The notes: a model not told the origin generated them from the letters alone. Positions 6,140 to 14,518 are shown, counted from the stretch's first letter. The stretch is 21,938 bases of DNA from an uncultured Anaerosolibacter sp. (GCA_937948705.1 CALECF010000004.1:1-21938); one strand, 5' to 3'. Numbers and translations are program-made.

Positions 6140-6172
6140 TTGACAAATATTTCTCATTGCTGCTGATATAAT
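6140..6172 (+). promoter_or_regulatory. spoIIE promoter, Spo0A-type sigma-A promoter with 21-bp spacer
   Basis: TTGACA (6140-6145) and TATAAT (6167-6172) are both consensus but lie 21 bp apart rather than 17. The same wide spacing (21-22 bp) is known for Bacillus spoIIE and spoIIG, which sigma-A uses only with phosphorylated Spo0A. The -35 lies in TTGACAAA, itself close to a reversed Spo0A box. The start codon is 32 bp downstream of the -10. Confidence 0.8.
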
Positions 6173-6204
6173 TGTGCTAAGAATAATCAGTAGGTGGTGT
6201 TTAC

Positions 6205-8610
6205 ATGATAGAAAAATATGAACTCATGCCATATAGAGGTAAACAAAGTGGACAAGCCAAAGCTTTGCTTGGGGGTAGAAGGGTTGGATCCTTTTATGAA
6301 ATGAAGCAAATCATTTTCTTAAGCATTGTAGGCTTTCTTTTGGGAAGAGCCAGTATACTCGATGGCCTCGTACCATTTGGAATTGCATACTTTGTTGTAC
6401 TATTGGTAAAGGAACGTAAAAATGCCTTGGTAGGCATTGGAATTTTTTTAGGAACAATGAGCGTGATCGGCGCTGGAGGCTCAATAAAATATGGGTTGGC
6501 CCTACTGTTATCTTGGGTCGTGTACTATTCTTTAAGGGATAAGATTCAGCAAAGTGTTTTTAGGACTGCATTGTTATCAGGAATGATGATGTTGTTGGCT
6601 GGAATATTCCATGGTATTTTTTCTGAATTTTATATATATGATGTGTTTATGATTGGATTTGAATCCGTTGTGACATTTGTGTTTGTTTATATTTTATCCT
6701 ATGCTGTGCCTATAGCCCTTCAAAAAACCAACAGAAAGATATTATCAAATGAAGAGTTGATATGCATCGCCATTACAGTGGCGGTACTTATATCAGGTTT
6801 TGCAGATATAACCATAGGAGACTACGCATTGAAGAATATCCTAGGGATATTATTGACCTTGGTATTCGCATACAACGGAGGGGCCAGCGTTGGTGCCAGC
6901 GTGGGGGTAACCATTGGTATCATTACCAGTATGTCTACCATAGGGACACCTACGATTATAGGAATCTATGCTTTTTCAGGACTGTTGGCAGGTATATTTA
7001 AAGATCTTGGAAAGCTTGGATCGTCCATTGGGATGATGATGGGAAATGCAATCCTTACATTCTATATTAATGGGTCCACGGAGGTTATCCTACAATTTGA
7101 GGAAATAGCCATGGCCTTCATTATTTTCATGCTGATACCCAAATCGGTACTGTCTTATACGGAAAAATTCGTGAATGCAAATGGGGGAGCAGTGCAGGTA
7201 GACAAAGCTTACAGTGAAAGGATACGAAAGATTACATTTGATCGCCTAACAGAATTTAGTCATGCCTTCTCAGAATTGGCTGTGACCTATGGTCAGATAT
7301 TGGAAAAGGATAGACTGATTGATCAGCAGGAGATCGCAGGCATCATTGATCAAGTGGTGAACAAGGTATGCAGCCAATGTGGCATGTGTAGAAGCTGCTG
7401 GAAAAATGGGTTTTACAGCTCCTATAATGATTTTGTAGAGATCATTAGTCTGTTAGAATCCTCTGGGAGGATAAAGGATGATAAGATTCCTACAGTGCTG
7501 AAAAAAAGATGTATTCGGTTAGAAGTTTTGCTTCAAACCATTCATGATCAATTTGAGATCTACAAGATTCACTACAAATGGCAAAACAAACTTTTTGAAA
7601 GCAGACAGCTGGTTGCGGAGCAGTTTCAGGGGGTATCGGAGATTATCCATCGTTTAGGGAATGAGATCAGTATGGAGGTTCAGTTCAAAACAGATATTGA
7701 AGATGCTATATATGTGGCTTTTGATAAAGCTGGGATTGCGGTACATAAAGTTACTGTTTTCGAGAAAGAAAATGGAAAGATGGAAGTGGATATAGAAAAG
7801 AGATCTTGCTACGACCGGAAACAATGCGATGAAAAGATTGCGCCCATTGTATCCCAAGTCATGGGGATGGAGTTTATCCGAAAAAGTCAGCATTGTTCCA
7901 CTGCCGATAGCACGGAAAACTGCGTATTTAAACTGGTAGCGGCAGAAAAGTACAGGGCAAGTACTGGGGTGGCCCGGGCTGCAAAGGACAATGGCTATAT
8001 TTGCGGTGACAGCTATACGATGATGGATCTTCAAGATGGAAAGTGTATGATAGCCCTTAGTGATGGTATGGGATCGGGGGAAAAGGCTGCTAAGGAAAGC
8101 ACCACAACAATTACCCTCTTGGAGCAATTGTTAGATGCAGGGTTTGACCAGGAAACAGCCATTAAGACCATAAATTCTATTTTAGTACTAAAGTCCTCCG
8201 ATGAAATTTTTTCGACGATTGATTTGTCTATCGTTGATCTATATACTGGACGACTAGATTGTATCAAAATAGGTGCGGCATCCAGTTTTATTAAGAGAGG
8301 AAATGGGCAAATAGAAATTATTAAGTCCACATCTCTACCTATTGGAATCCTAAGCAAGATCGATGTTGACAGTTTTGGTAAGAAACTGGGGCATGGAGAT
8401 TTTGTAGTCATGATGTCAGATGGAGTTTTGGATGCGGACAAGCAAAGTGATATAAAAGAAAACTGGGTTATTGCTGCATTGCAAGCCATTCATAGTAGGA
8501 ATCCACAGGGCATAGCAGATGAGTTGATGAATATGGCGATTGAAAAATATGGGGATAAGATTGAGGACGACATGACAGTGTTGGTGACAAAGCTGTGGGA
8601 ATCAAAATAA
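6205..8610 (+). CDS. spoIIE: Stage II sporulation protein E, SpoIIE serine phosphatase
   Basis: An 801-residue protein with the three-part SpoIIE layout: about ten membrane helices in residues 35-320, a central regulatory/oligomerisation region and a C-terminal PP2C-type phosphatase domain. Metal-binding aspartates are visible at Asp620 in LSDGMGSGEK and Asp739 in MMSDGVLD. A Cys389-X2-Cys392-X2-Cys395-X2-Cys398 cluster (CSQCGMCRSC) starts the central region. SpoIIE interacts with FtsZ at the polar septum and dephosphorylates SpoIIAA to release sigma-F in the forespore. Length is close to Bacillus SpoIIE (827 aa). TAGGTGGTG precedes the ATG. The 21-bp-spacer promoter at 6140 implies Spo0A control. 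A terminator follows. Confidence 0.97.
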   Translation: MIEKYELMPYRGKQSGQAKALLGGRRVGSFYEMKQIIFLSIVGFLLGRASILDGLVPFGIAYFVVLLVKERKNALVGIGIFLGTMSVIGAGGSIKYGLALLLSWVVYYSLRDKIQQSVFRTALLSGMMMLLAGIFHGIFSEFYIYDVFMIGFESVVTFVFVYILSYAVPIALQKTNRKILSNEELICIAITVAVLISGFADITIGDYALKNILGILLTLVFAYNGGASVGASVGVTIGIITSMSTIGTPTIIGIYAFSGLLAGIFKDLGKLGSSIGMMMGNAILTFYINGSTEVILQFEEIAMAFIIFMLIPKSVLSYTEKFVNANGGAVQVDKAYSERIRKITFDRLTEFSHAFSELAVTYGQILEKDRLIDQQEIAGIIDQVVNKVCSQCGMCRSCWKNGFYSSYNDFVEIISLLESSGRIKDDKIPTVLKKRCIRLEVLLQTIHDQFEIYKIHYKWQNKLFESRQLVAEQFQGVSEIIHRLGNEISMEVQFKTDIEDAIYVAFDKAGIAVHKVTVFEKENGKMEVDIEKRSCYDRKQCDEKIAPIVSQVMGMEFIRKSQHCSTADSTENCVFKLVAAEKYRASTGVARAAKDNGYICGDSYTMMDLQDGKCMIALSDGMGSGEKAAKESTTTITLLEQLLDAGFDQETAIKTINSILVLKSSDEIFSTIDLSIVDLYTGRLDCIKIGAASSFIKRGNGQIEIIKSTSLPIGILSKIDVDSFGKKLGHGDFVVMMSDGVLDADKQSDIKENWVIAALQAIHSRNPQGIADELMNMAIEKYGDKIEDDMTVLVTKLWESK

Positions 8611-8631
8611 GGGCTGCCAAGCCCTTTTTCT
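8609..8631 (+). terminator. Terminator after spoIIE
   Basis: AAGGGCT (8609-8615) and AGCCCTT (8620-8626) with a GCCA loop, then a T-run. It overlaps the spoIIE stop codon. Confidence 0.85.
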
Positions 8632-8723
8632 TTGCCTGAATTCCCCTGGGGAACGGGTATAAAAATATGGATGCAAGACAATACTTTCAAGTAAATAATC
8701 ATGAGGGGGAAGGTGTTGTGTTC

Positions 8724-9452
8724 ATGGAAATCAAACAAATCATTGTGGTAACCGACGGAAAGTCTAACATAGGGGGCAATCCAATTACGTCAGCTGCAGA
8801 TGCCGCAAAGAATGGCATTGTTGTCAATGCTATCGGAATCATGGAACAAAAGGATGAAGATCATGCTTTTGACGAAGTCAGAGAGATTGCCAGGGCAGGC
8901 AAAGGTACTTGGGAAAGTACCCATGTGGCCAATTTAGGTCAGACGATGCATCATATGACACAGAGAACTGTGAATAAGACGATAGAGACCATTGTAGGAA
9001 AACAGTTAAAAGAAATCATGGGAGGGAGTCTGAATGATATTCCTCCAAAATCCAGGGGTCAAATCATCGACTATATGGATCACCTGGGAGAAGATATCCC
9101 TATTAAATGCTGCGTAGTTATGGATTGTAGTGGCAGTATGGCTAATAAGATAGGAACGGCGAGACAAAGCATCATAGAATTGATGAATTCTCTTCAGGGA
9201 AGAAAAGGAAAAAGTCAGATTGCAATCATTGCTTTTCCGGGAGAGAAGGGTGACTTTTATAGGGTCATTTGCGATTTTACTGAAAATATATCAGAAATCA
9301 AAAGAGCAGTATATGAACTGAAGGCTGGAGGTAATACGCCTACGGCAGCAGCCATGAATAAAGCCATTGATCTTATGATGGACATTCATGATATAACCTT
9401 TGAAGAGATTGTAGGGAATAGTGAACCTTTATTAAGGGAAGGTATCGTATAG
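8724..9452 (+). CDS. yabS: VWA-domain protein YabS, apparently circularly permuted
   Basis: A 242-residue protein, close to Bacillus YabS in length and position (spoIIE-yabS-yabT). The VWA metal site (MIDAS) is split in unusual order: the late-strand motif VVTDGKSN (Asp11) comes first, and the first-strand DCSGS (Asp134, Ser136, Ser138) and the GGNTPT threonine (Thr205) come after, so the halves are swapped relative to a canonical VWA. The ATG at 8724 has AAGGTG eight bases upstream; an in-frame ATG at 8667 adds 19 residues with no ribosome site and is rejected. Function unknown; VWA domains mediate metal-dependent protein contacts and this one may work with the kinase gene downstream. The short spoIIE terminator separates it from spoIIE. 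Confidence 0.88.
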   Translation: MEIKQIIVVTDGKSNIGGNPITSAADAAKNGIVVNAIGIMEQKDEDHAFDEVREIARAGKGTWESTHVANLGQTMHHMTQRTVNKTIETIVGKQLKEIMGGSLNDIPPKSRGQIIDYMDHLGEDIPIKCCVVMDCSGSMANKIGTARQSIIELMNSLQGRKGKSQIAIIAFPGEKGDFYRVICDFTENISEIKRAVYELKAGGNTPTAAAMNKAIDLMMDIHDITFEEIVGNSEPLLREGIV

Positions 9453-9453
9453 G

Positions 9454-9476
9454 ACGGCTATGAATAGCCGTTTTAC
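9454..9476 (+). terminator. Weak terminator after yabS
   Basis: ACGGCTA (9454-9460) and TAGCCGT (9465-9471) with a TGAA loop, followed by only four T residues. Readthrough into yabT is plausible. Confidence 0.65.
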
Positions 9477-9533
9477 TATTTGCTGAAAAATGACTACATT
9501 ACTGTTATATAAGTAAAAAGTGAGGTGTTAAAA

Positions 9534-10454
9534 GTGGGCGACATCCCTTTTATAAAAGGTGATATTGTTCGAGGAATATGGAATAAAAATACTTATCTTA
9601 TCCTAGGAATATTAGGAGAGGGCGGCATCGGTAATGTCTATAGGGTTCAAGATATCATTGATAGAGAGATCTATGCATTGAAGATCACCGGGGACTTGCA
9701 AAGTATTACAAAGGAATATAAAATGTTAACGAAATTTGAAAATCTATCGATGACCGTGAAGGCGAGAGAAATTGACGATGTGGACTGGCTGGGGAAAAAA
9801 TTTTACTTTATGATTGCAGAATACATAGAAGGAAACAATTTGGAACAGTATAGAAGGAACCATCCAATCAATGTAAAATCTGTGGTAGCCCTAGCAGCTA
9901 TAGTAGGCAAAGCTTTTCAAGAGTTGCATCGTGAAAACTATATCTTTGGGGACTTGAAGCTGGAAAATTTAATGGTAGATCAGAGAAACGGGAGATTAAA
10001 GATGATTGATCTAGGGGGTGTAACCCATATGGGTAGTAGTGTCAAGGAATTTACACCTATGTATGATAGGGCAAGCTGGGGCGTGGGGCTACGGAAAGCA
10101 GACGAGAAATATGATCTTTTTAGCCTGTGTATTCTGATTGCATATTTGATATTGGGCAGTGAATTCCCTCTCCGAGAAAAAAATGTGGATAAGCTAATAG
10201 ATAAATTGAAAAATGTGGGTATCTCCCCCAGGTTAACAGAACTTATCCACAAGGGAATATTTCAAAGGGATATGACTTTTTCTAGATTTATCTCTTCTTT
10301 GGAAAGCGCTTATCAGCATGTTGATTATTTTGAGGAAAAGGGAAAGACTATTTATAGGGCCGTGAATGGCGCATTCATTGGTAGTATTCTATTCTTTCTA
10401 AGTGTAGTGGCATTTATTGCAATAAAAATCAATGGAATGGGGAAGGTATTCTAA
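9534..10454 (+). CDS. yabT: Serine/threonine protein kinase YabT
   Basis: A 306-residue Hanks-type kinase with a single C-terminal membrane helix near 278-300 (GSILFFLSVVAFIAI). Motifs: glycine loop GEGGIGNVY at 28-36, Lys50 in YALKITG, catalytic Asp140 in FGDLKLEN with Asn145, and metal-binding Asp159 in IDLGG. The usual HRD reads FGD and DFG reads DLG, but the aspartates are kept, so activity is likely. Bacillus YabT acts during sporulation and growth arrest, is activated by DNA and phosphorylates RecA. GTG at 9534 is chosen over GTG at 9525 because TGAGGTG (9521-9527) then has a six-base spacer; 9525 lies inside that site. It lies between yabS and tilS as in Bacillus. Confidence 0.9.
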   Translation: MGDIPFIKGDIVRGIWNKNTYLILGILGEGGIGNVYRVQDIIDREIYALKITGDLQSITKEYKMLTKFENLSMTVKAREIDDVDWLGKKFYFMIAEYIEGNNLEQYRRNHPINVKSVVALAAIVGKAFQELHRENYIFGDLKLENLMVDQRNGRLKMIDLGGVTHMGSSVKEFTPMYDRASWGVGLRKADEKYDLFSLCILIAYLILGSEFPLREKNVDKLIDKLKNVGISPRLTELIHKGIFQRDMTFSRFISSLESAYQHVDYFEEKGKTIYRAVNGAFIGSILFFLSVVAFIAIKINGMGKVF

Positions 10455-10506
10455 AGAATGATATAGAACTTATTGAGATCAAGGCGTTTAAGATAGGAGC
10501 ATGGGT

Positions 10507-11904
10507 ATGCTGAAAAAATTTTTAGATACAATAGAAAGACATGGAATGATTGAGAAGGAAGACGGAATTGTGGTTGGGGTGTCCGGGGGGCCAGATTCGG
10601 TATGTTTATTACATCTCTTATGGCAGATTCGGGATTTATACCAGCTGAAAGTTTACGCCGTTCACCTGAATCATCAGCTGCGGGGAAAGGATGCTGAGGA
10701 CGATGCCCTCTATGTCCGTCAGCTGTGTGAACAATTGGATGTTCAGGCCTTTATTTATTCTGAAGATATTGCATGTTATAGCCAAGAAAAGGGTATAAGT
10801 TTTGAAGAAGCAGGGAGGGAAAGGCGGTATGCTCGGTTCTATCAGGTGATGGGTGAACAGGGTGCCAATAAAATCGCTGTTGCTCAAAATATGGATGATC
10901 AAGCAGAAACGGTGTTGATGCGCTTCATGCGAGGTTCTGGGATAGAAGGCCTTGCGGCGATTCCATACGTAAGGGAGCATAAAGTGATTAGACCCCTATT
11001 GGACGTCCCACGACATGAGATTGAGGCATATTGTAAGGCGTCAGGGTTAGAACCTAAATTGGATCATACCAACCTTCAAACCATATATACACGAAATCGC
11101 ATAAGATTAGAGCTCATCCCATATATTCAAGAGCATTTTAATCCAAAGATCAAAGATACCCTATGGAGAACAGCCAATATACTACGGGAAGACAGTGACT
11201 TTATTGATTCTGAGGTCCAGCGTAACTATGAGAAGATTGTTCAACTTCATCTTGAAGGGGCTGTGATCCTTCGTGATGAAATCATAAAGTTACATCCCTC
11301 CATTGGAAAGAGAATTATTCGAAGAGCCATAAGGGAATCCTCGGGCAGCTTGATGGATTTTGAGCAAATTCATATTGAAAGCATTTTAAACTTAGCCAAT
11401 GTGGGAAGAGTAGGGGCGAGAATTGATCTGCCAAAGGAAATGATTGGAGAAATTAGCTATAACGTATTAATTATAAAAAAGAGAATCACAATAAAAGAAG
11501 TGAGTTTTTTTTACCATTTGTCTATAGGAGAAGACGTATATTTAAAGGAGTTAAACGGAACCATAAGGTCAAAATTAATTGAATGGAACCCACTCATGGA
11601 AATTCAGACTCATTCTTGCAAGAAGTATTTTGATGCAGATAAGGTACAAGGAAATATGAATGTGAGAAATAGACGATTCGGTGATATCTTCTGGCCCTAC
11701 GGGATGAAAGGCAGAAAAAAGCTAAAGGACTATTTTATTGATGAAAAGATTTCAAGGGATCATAGGGAACGGATACCACTGATTTGTGATGATGATGAAA
11801 TCATGTGGGTGGTGGGTTATCGTACCAGTGAAAAATATAAAATAGATGAACATACAGAGCGGGTACTGATTCTTGAGTATGAAAGAAATTCCATGAAAGA
11901 ATAG
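10507..11904 (+). CDS. tilS: tRNA(Ile)-lysidine synthase TilS
   Basis: A 465-residue enzyme that adds lysine to C34 of tRNA-Ile(CAU) using ATP, changing its identity from Met to Ile; essential in most bacteria. The N-terminal PP-loop motif SGGPDS is at residues 26-31, followed by VHLNHQLRG and DDQAETVLMRFMRGSG typical of TilS, and the C-terminal TilS-C domain ends the protein (RIPLICDDDEIMWVVGYR). Length matches the family (430-480). ATG at 10507 is preferred over ATG at 10501: AGGAG at 10495-10499 is seven bases from 10507 but only one from 10501. It follows yabT by 52 bp. The hpt gene that often follows is missing. Confidence 0.96.
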   Translation: MLKKFLDTIERHGMIEKEDGIVVGVSGGPDSVCLLHLLWQIRDLYQLKVYAVHLNHQLRGKDAEDDALYVRQLCEQLDVQAFIYSEDIACYSQEKGISFEEAGRERRYARFYQVMGEQGANKIAVAQNMDDQAETVLMRFMRGSGIEGLAAIPYVREHKVIRPLLDVPRHEIEAYCKASGLEPKLDHTNLQTIYTRNRIRLELIPYIQEHFNPKIKDTLWRTANILREDSDFIDSEVQRNYEKIVQLHLEGAVILRDEIIKLHPSIGKRIIRRAIRESSGSLMDFEQIHIESILNLANVGRVGARIDLPKEMIGEISYNVLIIKKRITIKEVSFFYHLSIGEDVYLKELNGTIRSKLIEWNPLMEIQTHSCKKYFDADKVQGNMNVRNRRFGDIFWPYGMKGRKKLKDYFIDEKISRDHRERIPLICDDDEIMWVVGYRTSEKYKIDEHTERVLILEYERNSMKE

Positions 11905-11972
11905 ATGACGGGTGCCAATTCGTTTTACATAGAAGGATTATGATCTTAAATTTTCTATCGAAATGTAATTTA

Positions 11973-12001
11973 TTGTTTTCAAATAAAAAATATGGTAGAA
12001 T
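11973..12001 (+). promoter_or_regulatory. Candidate sigma-A promoter of ftsH
   Basis: TTGTTT (11973-11978), 17 bp, TAGAAT (11996-12001). It lies 52 bp before the ftsH start codon. One or two mismatches in each hexamer. Confidence 0.6.
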
Positions 12002-12037
12002 AGAGAGACGCAAAAAAATGAAGTCGTCATCGTGCCG

Positions 12038-12052
12038 AAAGGAGGGCTTTTG
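12038..12052 (+). promoter_or_regulatory. Ribosome binding site that sets the ftsH start
   Basis: AAAGGAGGG lies downstream of the GTG (12032) that would give the longest frame, and six bases before TTG at 12053. It rules out the GTG and points to TTG. Confidence 0.8.
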
Positions 12053-13891
12053 TTGAAGAAATTTTTTAGGGGAGCTAGTTTCTACATACTAATTTTCATC
12101 ATTATCGTCGCGGTCGTACAATTTTTAGGAACCCCCGCACCCGAGAAACAACCGCTGAATTATTCTGAGTTTGTGCGAGCATTGCAGAAACAGAATGTAG
12201 CAGAAATGACAATCGTGGAAAACACGATTATAGGAAAGCTGAAATCAGATCCCAAGGTAGAATTTGAGACATATATTCCACCAGTGGTAATGTCCCAAGC
12301 TCTATTGGACAAATATATTTTACCTCAAATTGAAGATGGCACACTAAAGAAAGTAGAAGGGCAGCCACCGGCGAAAACGCCATGGTTCTTTGATATTTTG
12401 CCTTCTATTTTTATGATACTGATCTTCGTCGTCCTATGGTTTGTTTTCATGCAGCAGTCTCAAGGTGGTGGCAGTCGTGTCATGTCCTTTGGAAAGAGCA
12501 GAGCAAAGCTGCATAAGGAAGATGAGCGTAAAAAGGTATCCTTTGGAGATGTGGCAGGCTTAGATGAAGAGAAGGAAGAATTGCAAGAAATTGTTGACTT
12601 CTTGAAGAATCCTAGAAGATATATTGAATTAGGAGCAAGGATTCCAAAGGGGATTTTGATGATTGGACCTCCAGGTACGGGTAAAACCTATCTTTCCAGG
12701 GCAGTTGCTGGGGAAGCAGGGGTACCATTCTTTAGTATCAGTGGATCGGACTTCGTGGAAATGTTTGTGGGTGTTGGTGCATCTCGTGTACGTGACCTTT
12801 TTGAGCAAGCGAAGAAAAGTTCTCCTTGTATTGTATTTATCGATGAAATAGATGCCGTAGGTCGAAAAAGAGGTGCAGGCTTAGGGGGCGGTCATGATGA
12901 AAGAGAGCAAACCTTGAATCAGCTTCTTGTTGAAATGGATGGTTTTGGTGTAAACGAAGGCATCATCATTATAGCGGCTACCAACCGACCAGATATTTTA
13001 GATCCGGCTTTACTTCGACCTGGACGATTTGACCGCCAGGTTGTCGTGGGTGTTCCTGATGTAAAAGGTAGGGAAGAAATTTTAAAGGTTCATGCTAAGA
13101 ACAAACCGTTGGCAGAAGATGTGGATCTACAGGTCCTTGCCAGAAGAACACCTGGATTTACGCCGGCGGATATAGAAAACCTAATGAATGAAGCTGCCCT
13201 ATTAACAGCCAGAAAGAATGGGAAAAGAGTGGATATGGCAACTATAGAAGAAGCCATTACAAAAGTAATTGCAGGTCCTGAGAAGAGAAGTCGAGTGATT
13301 AGTGAGAAGGAAAGAAAGCTTACGGCTTACCATGAAGCTGGTCATGCGGTTGTTGCAAAAATGCTTCCAAATACAGATCCTGTGCATCAGGTAACGATTA
13401 TTCCAAGGGGAAGATCTGGTGGATTCACTATGATCCTGCCAAAGGAAGATAGATATTATAAAACCAAGACGGATATGCAGGAAAGTATCATTCATCTTTT
13501 AGGTGGCAGGGTTGCTGAAAAACTTGTACTCGATGATATCAGTACAGGTGCTAGCAATGACTTGGAAAGAGCTACAAACATCGCCCGTGCAATGGTAACA
13601 AAATATGGTATGAGTGATAATTTAGGACCAGTGAACTATAGTTCTGAAGATGAGGTGTTTATAGGCCGAGACTTCTCGACAAAGAGAAATTATTCTGAGG
13701 AAGTTGCTTCAGAAATTGATAAAGAAGTGAGACGTTTTATCGATGAAGCCTATGTAACTTGTGACAGAATCTTGACAGAGCATATAGATAAGCTGCATAT
13801 GGTAGCTAATAAGTTGTTGGAAGTTGAAACACTGAACGCAGATGAATTTCAAAAATTGTTTGCAATCCAGGATAACAACAAGGAAGATTAA
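12053..13891 (+). CDS. ftsH: ATP-dependent zinc metalloprotease FtsH
   Basis: A 612-residue membrane AAA+ protease that degrades misassembled membrane proteins and short-lived regulators. Domain order: membrane helix near residues 8-26, extracytoplasmic domain, second helix near 112-133, AAA domain with Walker A GPPGTGKT (205-212), Walker [10 protein letters not shown] and the substrate pore loop FVGVGA, then the M41 protease domain with zinc motif HEAGH (427-431) and the third ligand in SNDLERAT. The start is the rare TTG at 12053, giving MKKFFRG, as is usual for FtsH N-termini; a GTG 21 bp upstream lies before the Shine-Dalgarno sequence. It has its own promoter and a strong terminator, so it is probably transcribed alone. 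Confidence 0.97.
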   Translation: MKKFFRGASFYILIFIIIVAVVQFLGTPAPEKQPLNYSEFVRALQKQNVAEMTIVENTIIGKLKSDPKVEFETYIPPVVMSQALLDKYILPQIEDGTLKKVEGQPPAKTPWFFDILPSIFMILIFVVLWFVFMQQSQGGGSRVMSFGKSRAKLHKEDERKKVSFGDVAGLDEEKEELQEIVDFLKNPRRYIELGARIPKGILMIGPPGTGKTYLSRAVAGEAGVPFFSISGSDFVEMFVGVGASRVRDLFEQAKKSSPCIVFIDEIDAVGRKRGAGLGGGHDEREQTLNQLLVEMDGFGVNEGIIIIAATNRPDILDPALLRPGRFDRQVVVGVPDVKGREEILKVHAKNKPLAEDVDLQVLARRTPGFTPADIENLMNEAALLTARKNGKRVDMATIEEAITKVIAGPEKRSRVISEKERKLTAYHEAGHAVVAKMLPNTDPVHQVTIIPRGRSGGFTMILPKEDRYYKTKTDMQESIIHLLGGRVAEKLVLDDISTGASNDLERATNIARAMVTKYGMSDNLGPVNYSSEDEVFIGRDFSTKRNYSEEVASEIDKEVRRFIDEAYVTCDRILTEHIDKLHMVANKLLEVETLNADEFQKLFAIQDNNKED

Positions 13892-13895
13892 AGAC

Positions 13896-13930
13896 AAAAC
13901 CCCTTTGTTTGCAAACAAAGGGGTTTTTTT
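13896..13930 (+). terminator. Terminator after ftsH
   Basis: A 32-bp perfect palindrome at 13896-13927: CCCCTTTGTTTG (13900-13911) then CAAACAAAGGGG, flanked by AAAA and TTTT, then a T-run. Its T-run is also the start of the hairpin at 13924. Confidence 0.9.
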
Positions 13931-13975
13931 ATATAAAATTAGGAAAGTTCTACTTTTCTATTTTATATAAAAAAA
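13924..13975. repeat. Long AT-rich hairpin fused to the ftsH terminator
   Basis: Perfect 16-bp arms at 13924-13939 and 13960-13975 enclose AGGAAAG (13941-13947) and CTTTTCT (13953-13959), which also pair (one G-T), with loop TTCTA and one bulged T. It carries no gene. Confidence 0.6.
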
Positions 13976-13976
13976 C

Positions 13977-14090
13977 AGGGGTTGTAGGGGATGAAATCCC
14001 CTGCCCGCATTTAGGAAGGTACTCAGACAGCTTTGCTGTCGTCGAAGGAAACCTAGGGTTTCCTAGCGAAAGCGTCGGAGATGCTATTTT
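13977..14090. repeat. GC-rich multi-hairpin intergenic element, copy 2
   Basis: Three hairpins in a row: AGGGGAT/ATCCCCT with loop GAA (13986-14002), GACAGC/GCTGTC with loop TTT (14026-14040) and AGGAAACC/GGTTTCCT with loop TAG (14046-14064). The first stem followed by GCCCG resembles the element at 5811. Likely a dispersed palindromic repeat of this genome. Confidence 0.5.
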
Positions 14091-14119
14091 TATAATTATG
14101 TATTGGAAGGAGACTAAGA

Positions 14120-14518
14120 ATGGAATTTAATTTAAAATTAGGAATGAAGGCAACGATTGAATATACTGTAGGAGATAAGGATACGGCAGTTCACTATGGA
14201 AGTGGTGGCGTTTTGGTTTATGCTACCCCAGCTATGATCGGGTTGATGGAGAATGCTTCCTTAAAAGCAGTAGATCCTCACTTGCCTTCGGGTTTTGCTA
14301 CGGTAGGAACTCATTTGGATGTAAAGCATATGGCAGCTACCCCTGTAGGAATGAAGGTAAAAGCAGAAGCAGAGTTAATAGAGATGGATGGGAAAAAGTT
14401 GAAGTTTCGTATTGATGCCTATGATGAAAAAGATAAGATTGGAGAGGGGTTCCACAGTAGATATATCATCCATATGGATAAATTTATTCAGGCAGCAGAA
14501 GCCAAGGCCCAGCAGTAA
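14120..14518 (+). CDS. FlK-like hot-dog fold acyl-CoA thioesterase
   Basis: A 132-residue single-domain hot-dog protein of the fluoroacetyl-CoA thioesterase (FlK) group. The residues matching the FlK catalytic set Thr42/Glu50/His76 are Thr36 (VYATPAM), Glu44 (LMENAS) and His70 (LDVKHMA), all shifted by exactly six. The position of the FlK lid residue Phe36 is Gly30 here, so strict fluoroacetyl-CoA selectivity is unlikely. Such proteins hydrolyse or bind short acyl-CoAs; the true substrate is unknown. AAGGAG lies before the ATG. It is followed by 340 bp of noncoding DNA, then a DUF3870 gene and the methylmalonyl-CoA genes, which suggests a housekeeping role in acyl-CoA metabolism (inference). 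Confidence 0.85.
   Translation: MEFNLKLGMKATIEYTVGDKDTAVHYGSGGVLVYATPAMIGLMENASLKAVDPHLPSGFATVGTHLDVKHMAATPVGMKVKAEAELIEMDGKKLKFRIDAYDEKDKIGEGFHSRYIIHMDKFIQAAEAKAQQ

Noticed and set aside
5949..6143. Open frame of 64 codons with several cysteines before spoIIE
   Set aside because: No ribosome site before its ATG, it runs into the -35 of the spoIIE promoter, and no family is recognisable. Most likely chance.
10501..10506. ATG at 10501 as the tilS start
   Set aside because: Only one base separates it from AGGAG; the ATG at 10507 has the proper seven-base spacing.
13909..14130. Open frame of 73 codons across the repeats after ftsH
   Set aside because: It begins in the ftsH terminator, runs through hairpin repeats and overlaps the thioesterase start; the protein has no recognisable pattern.
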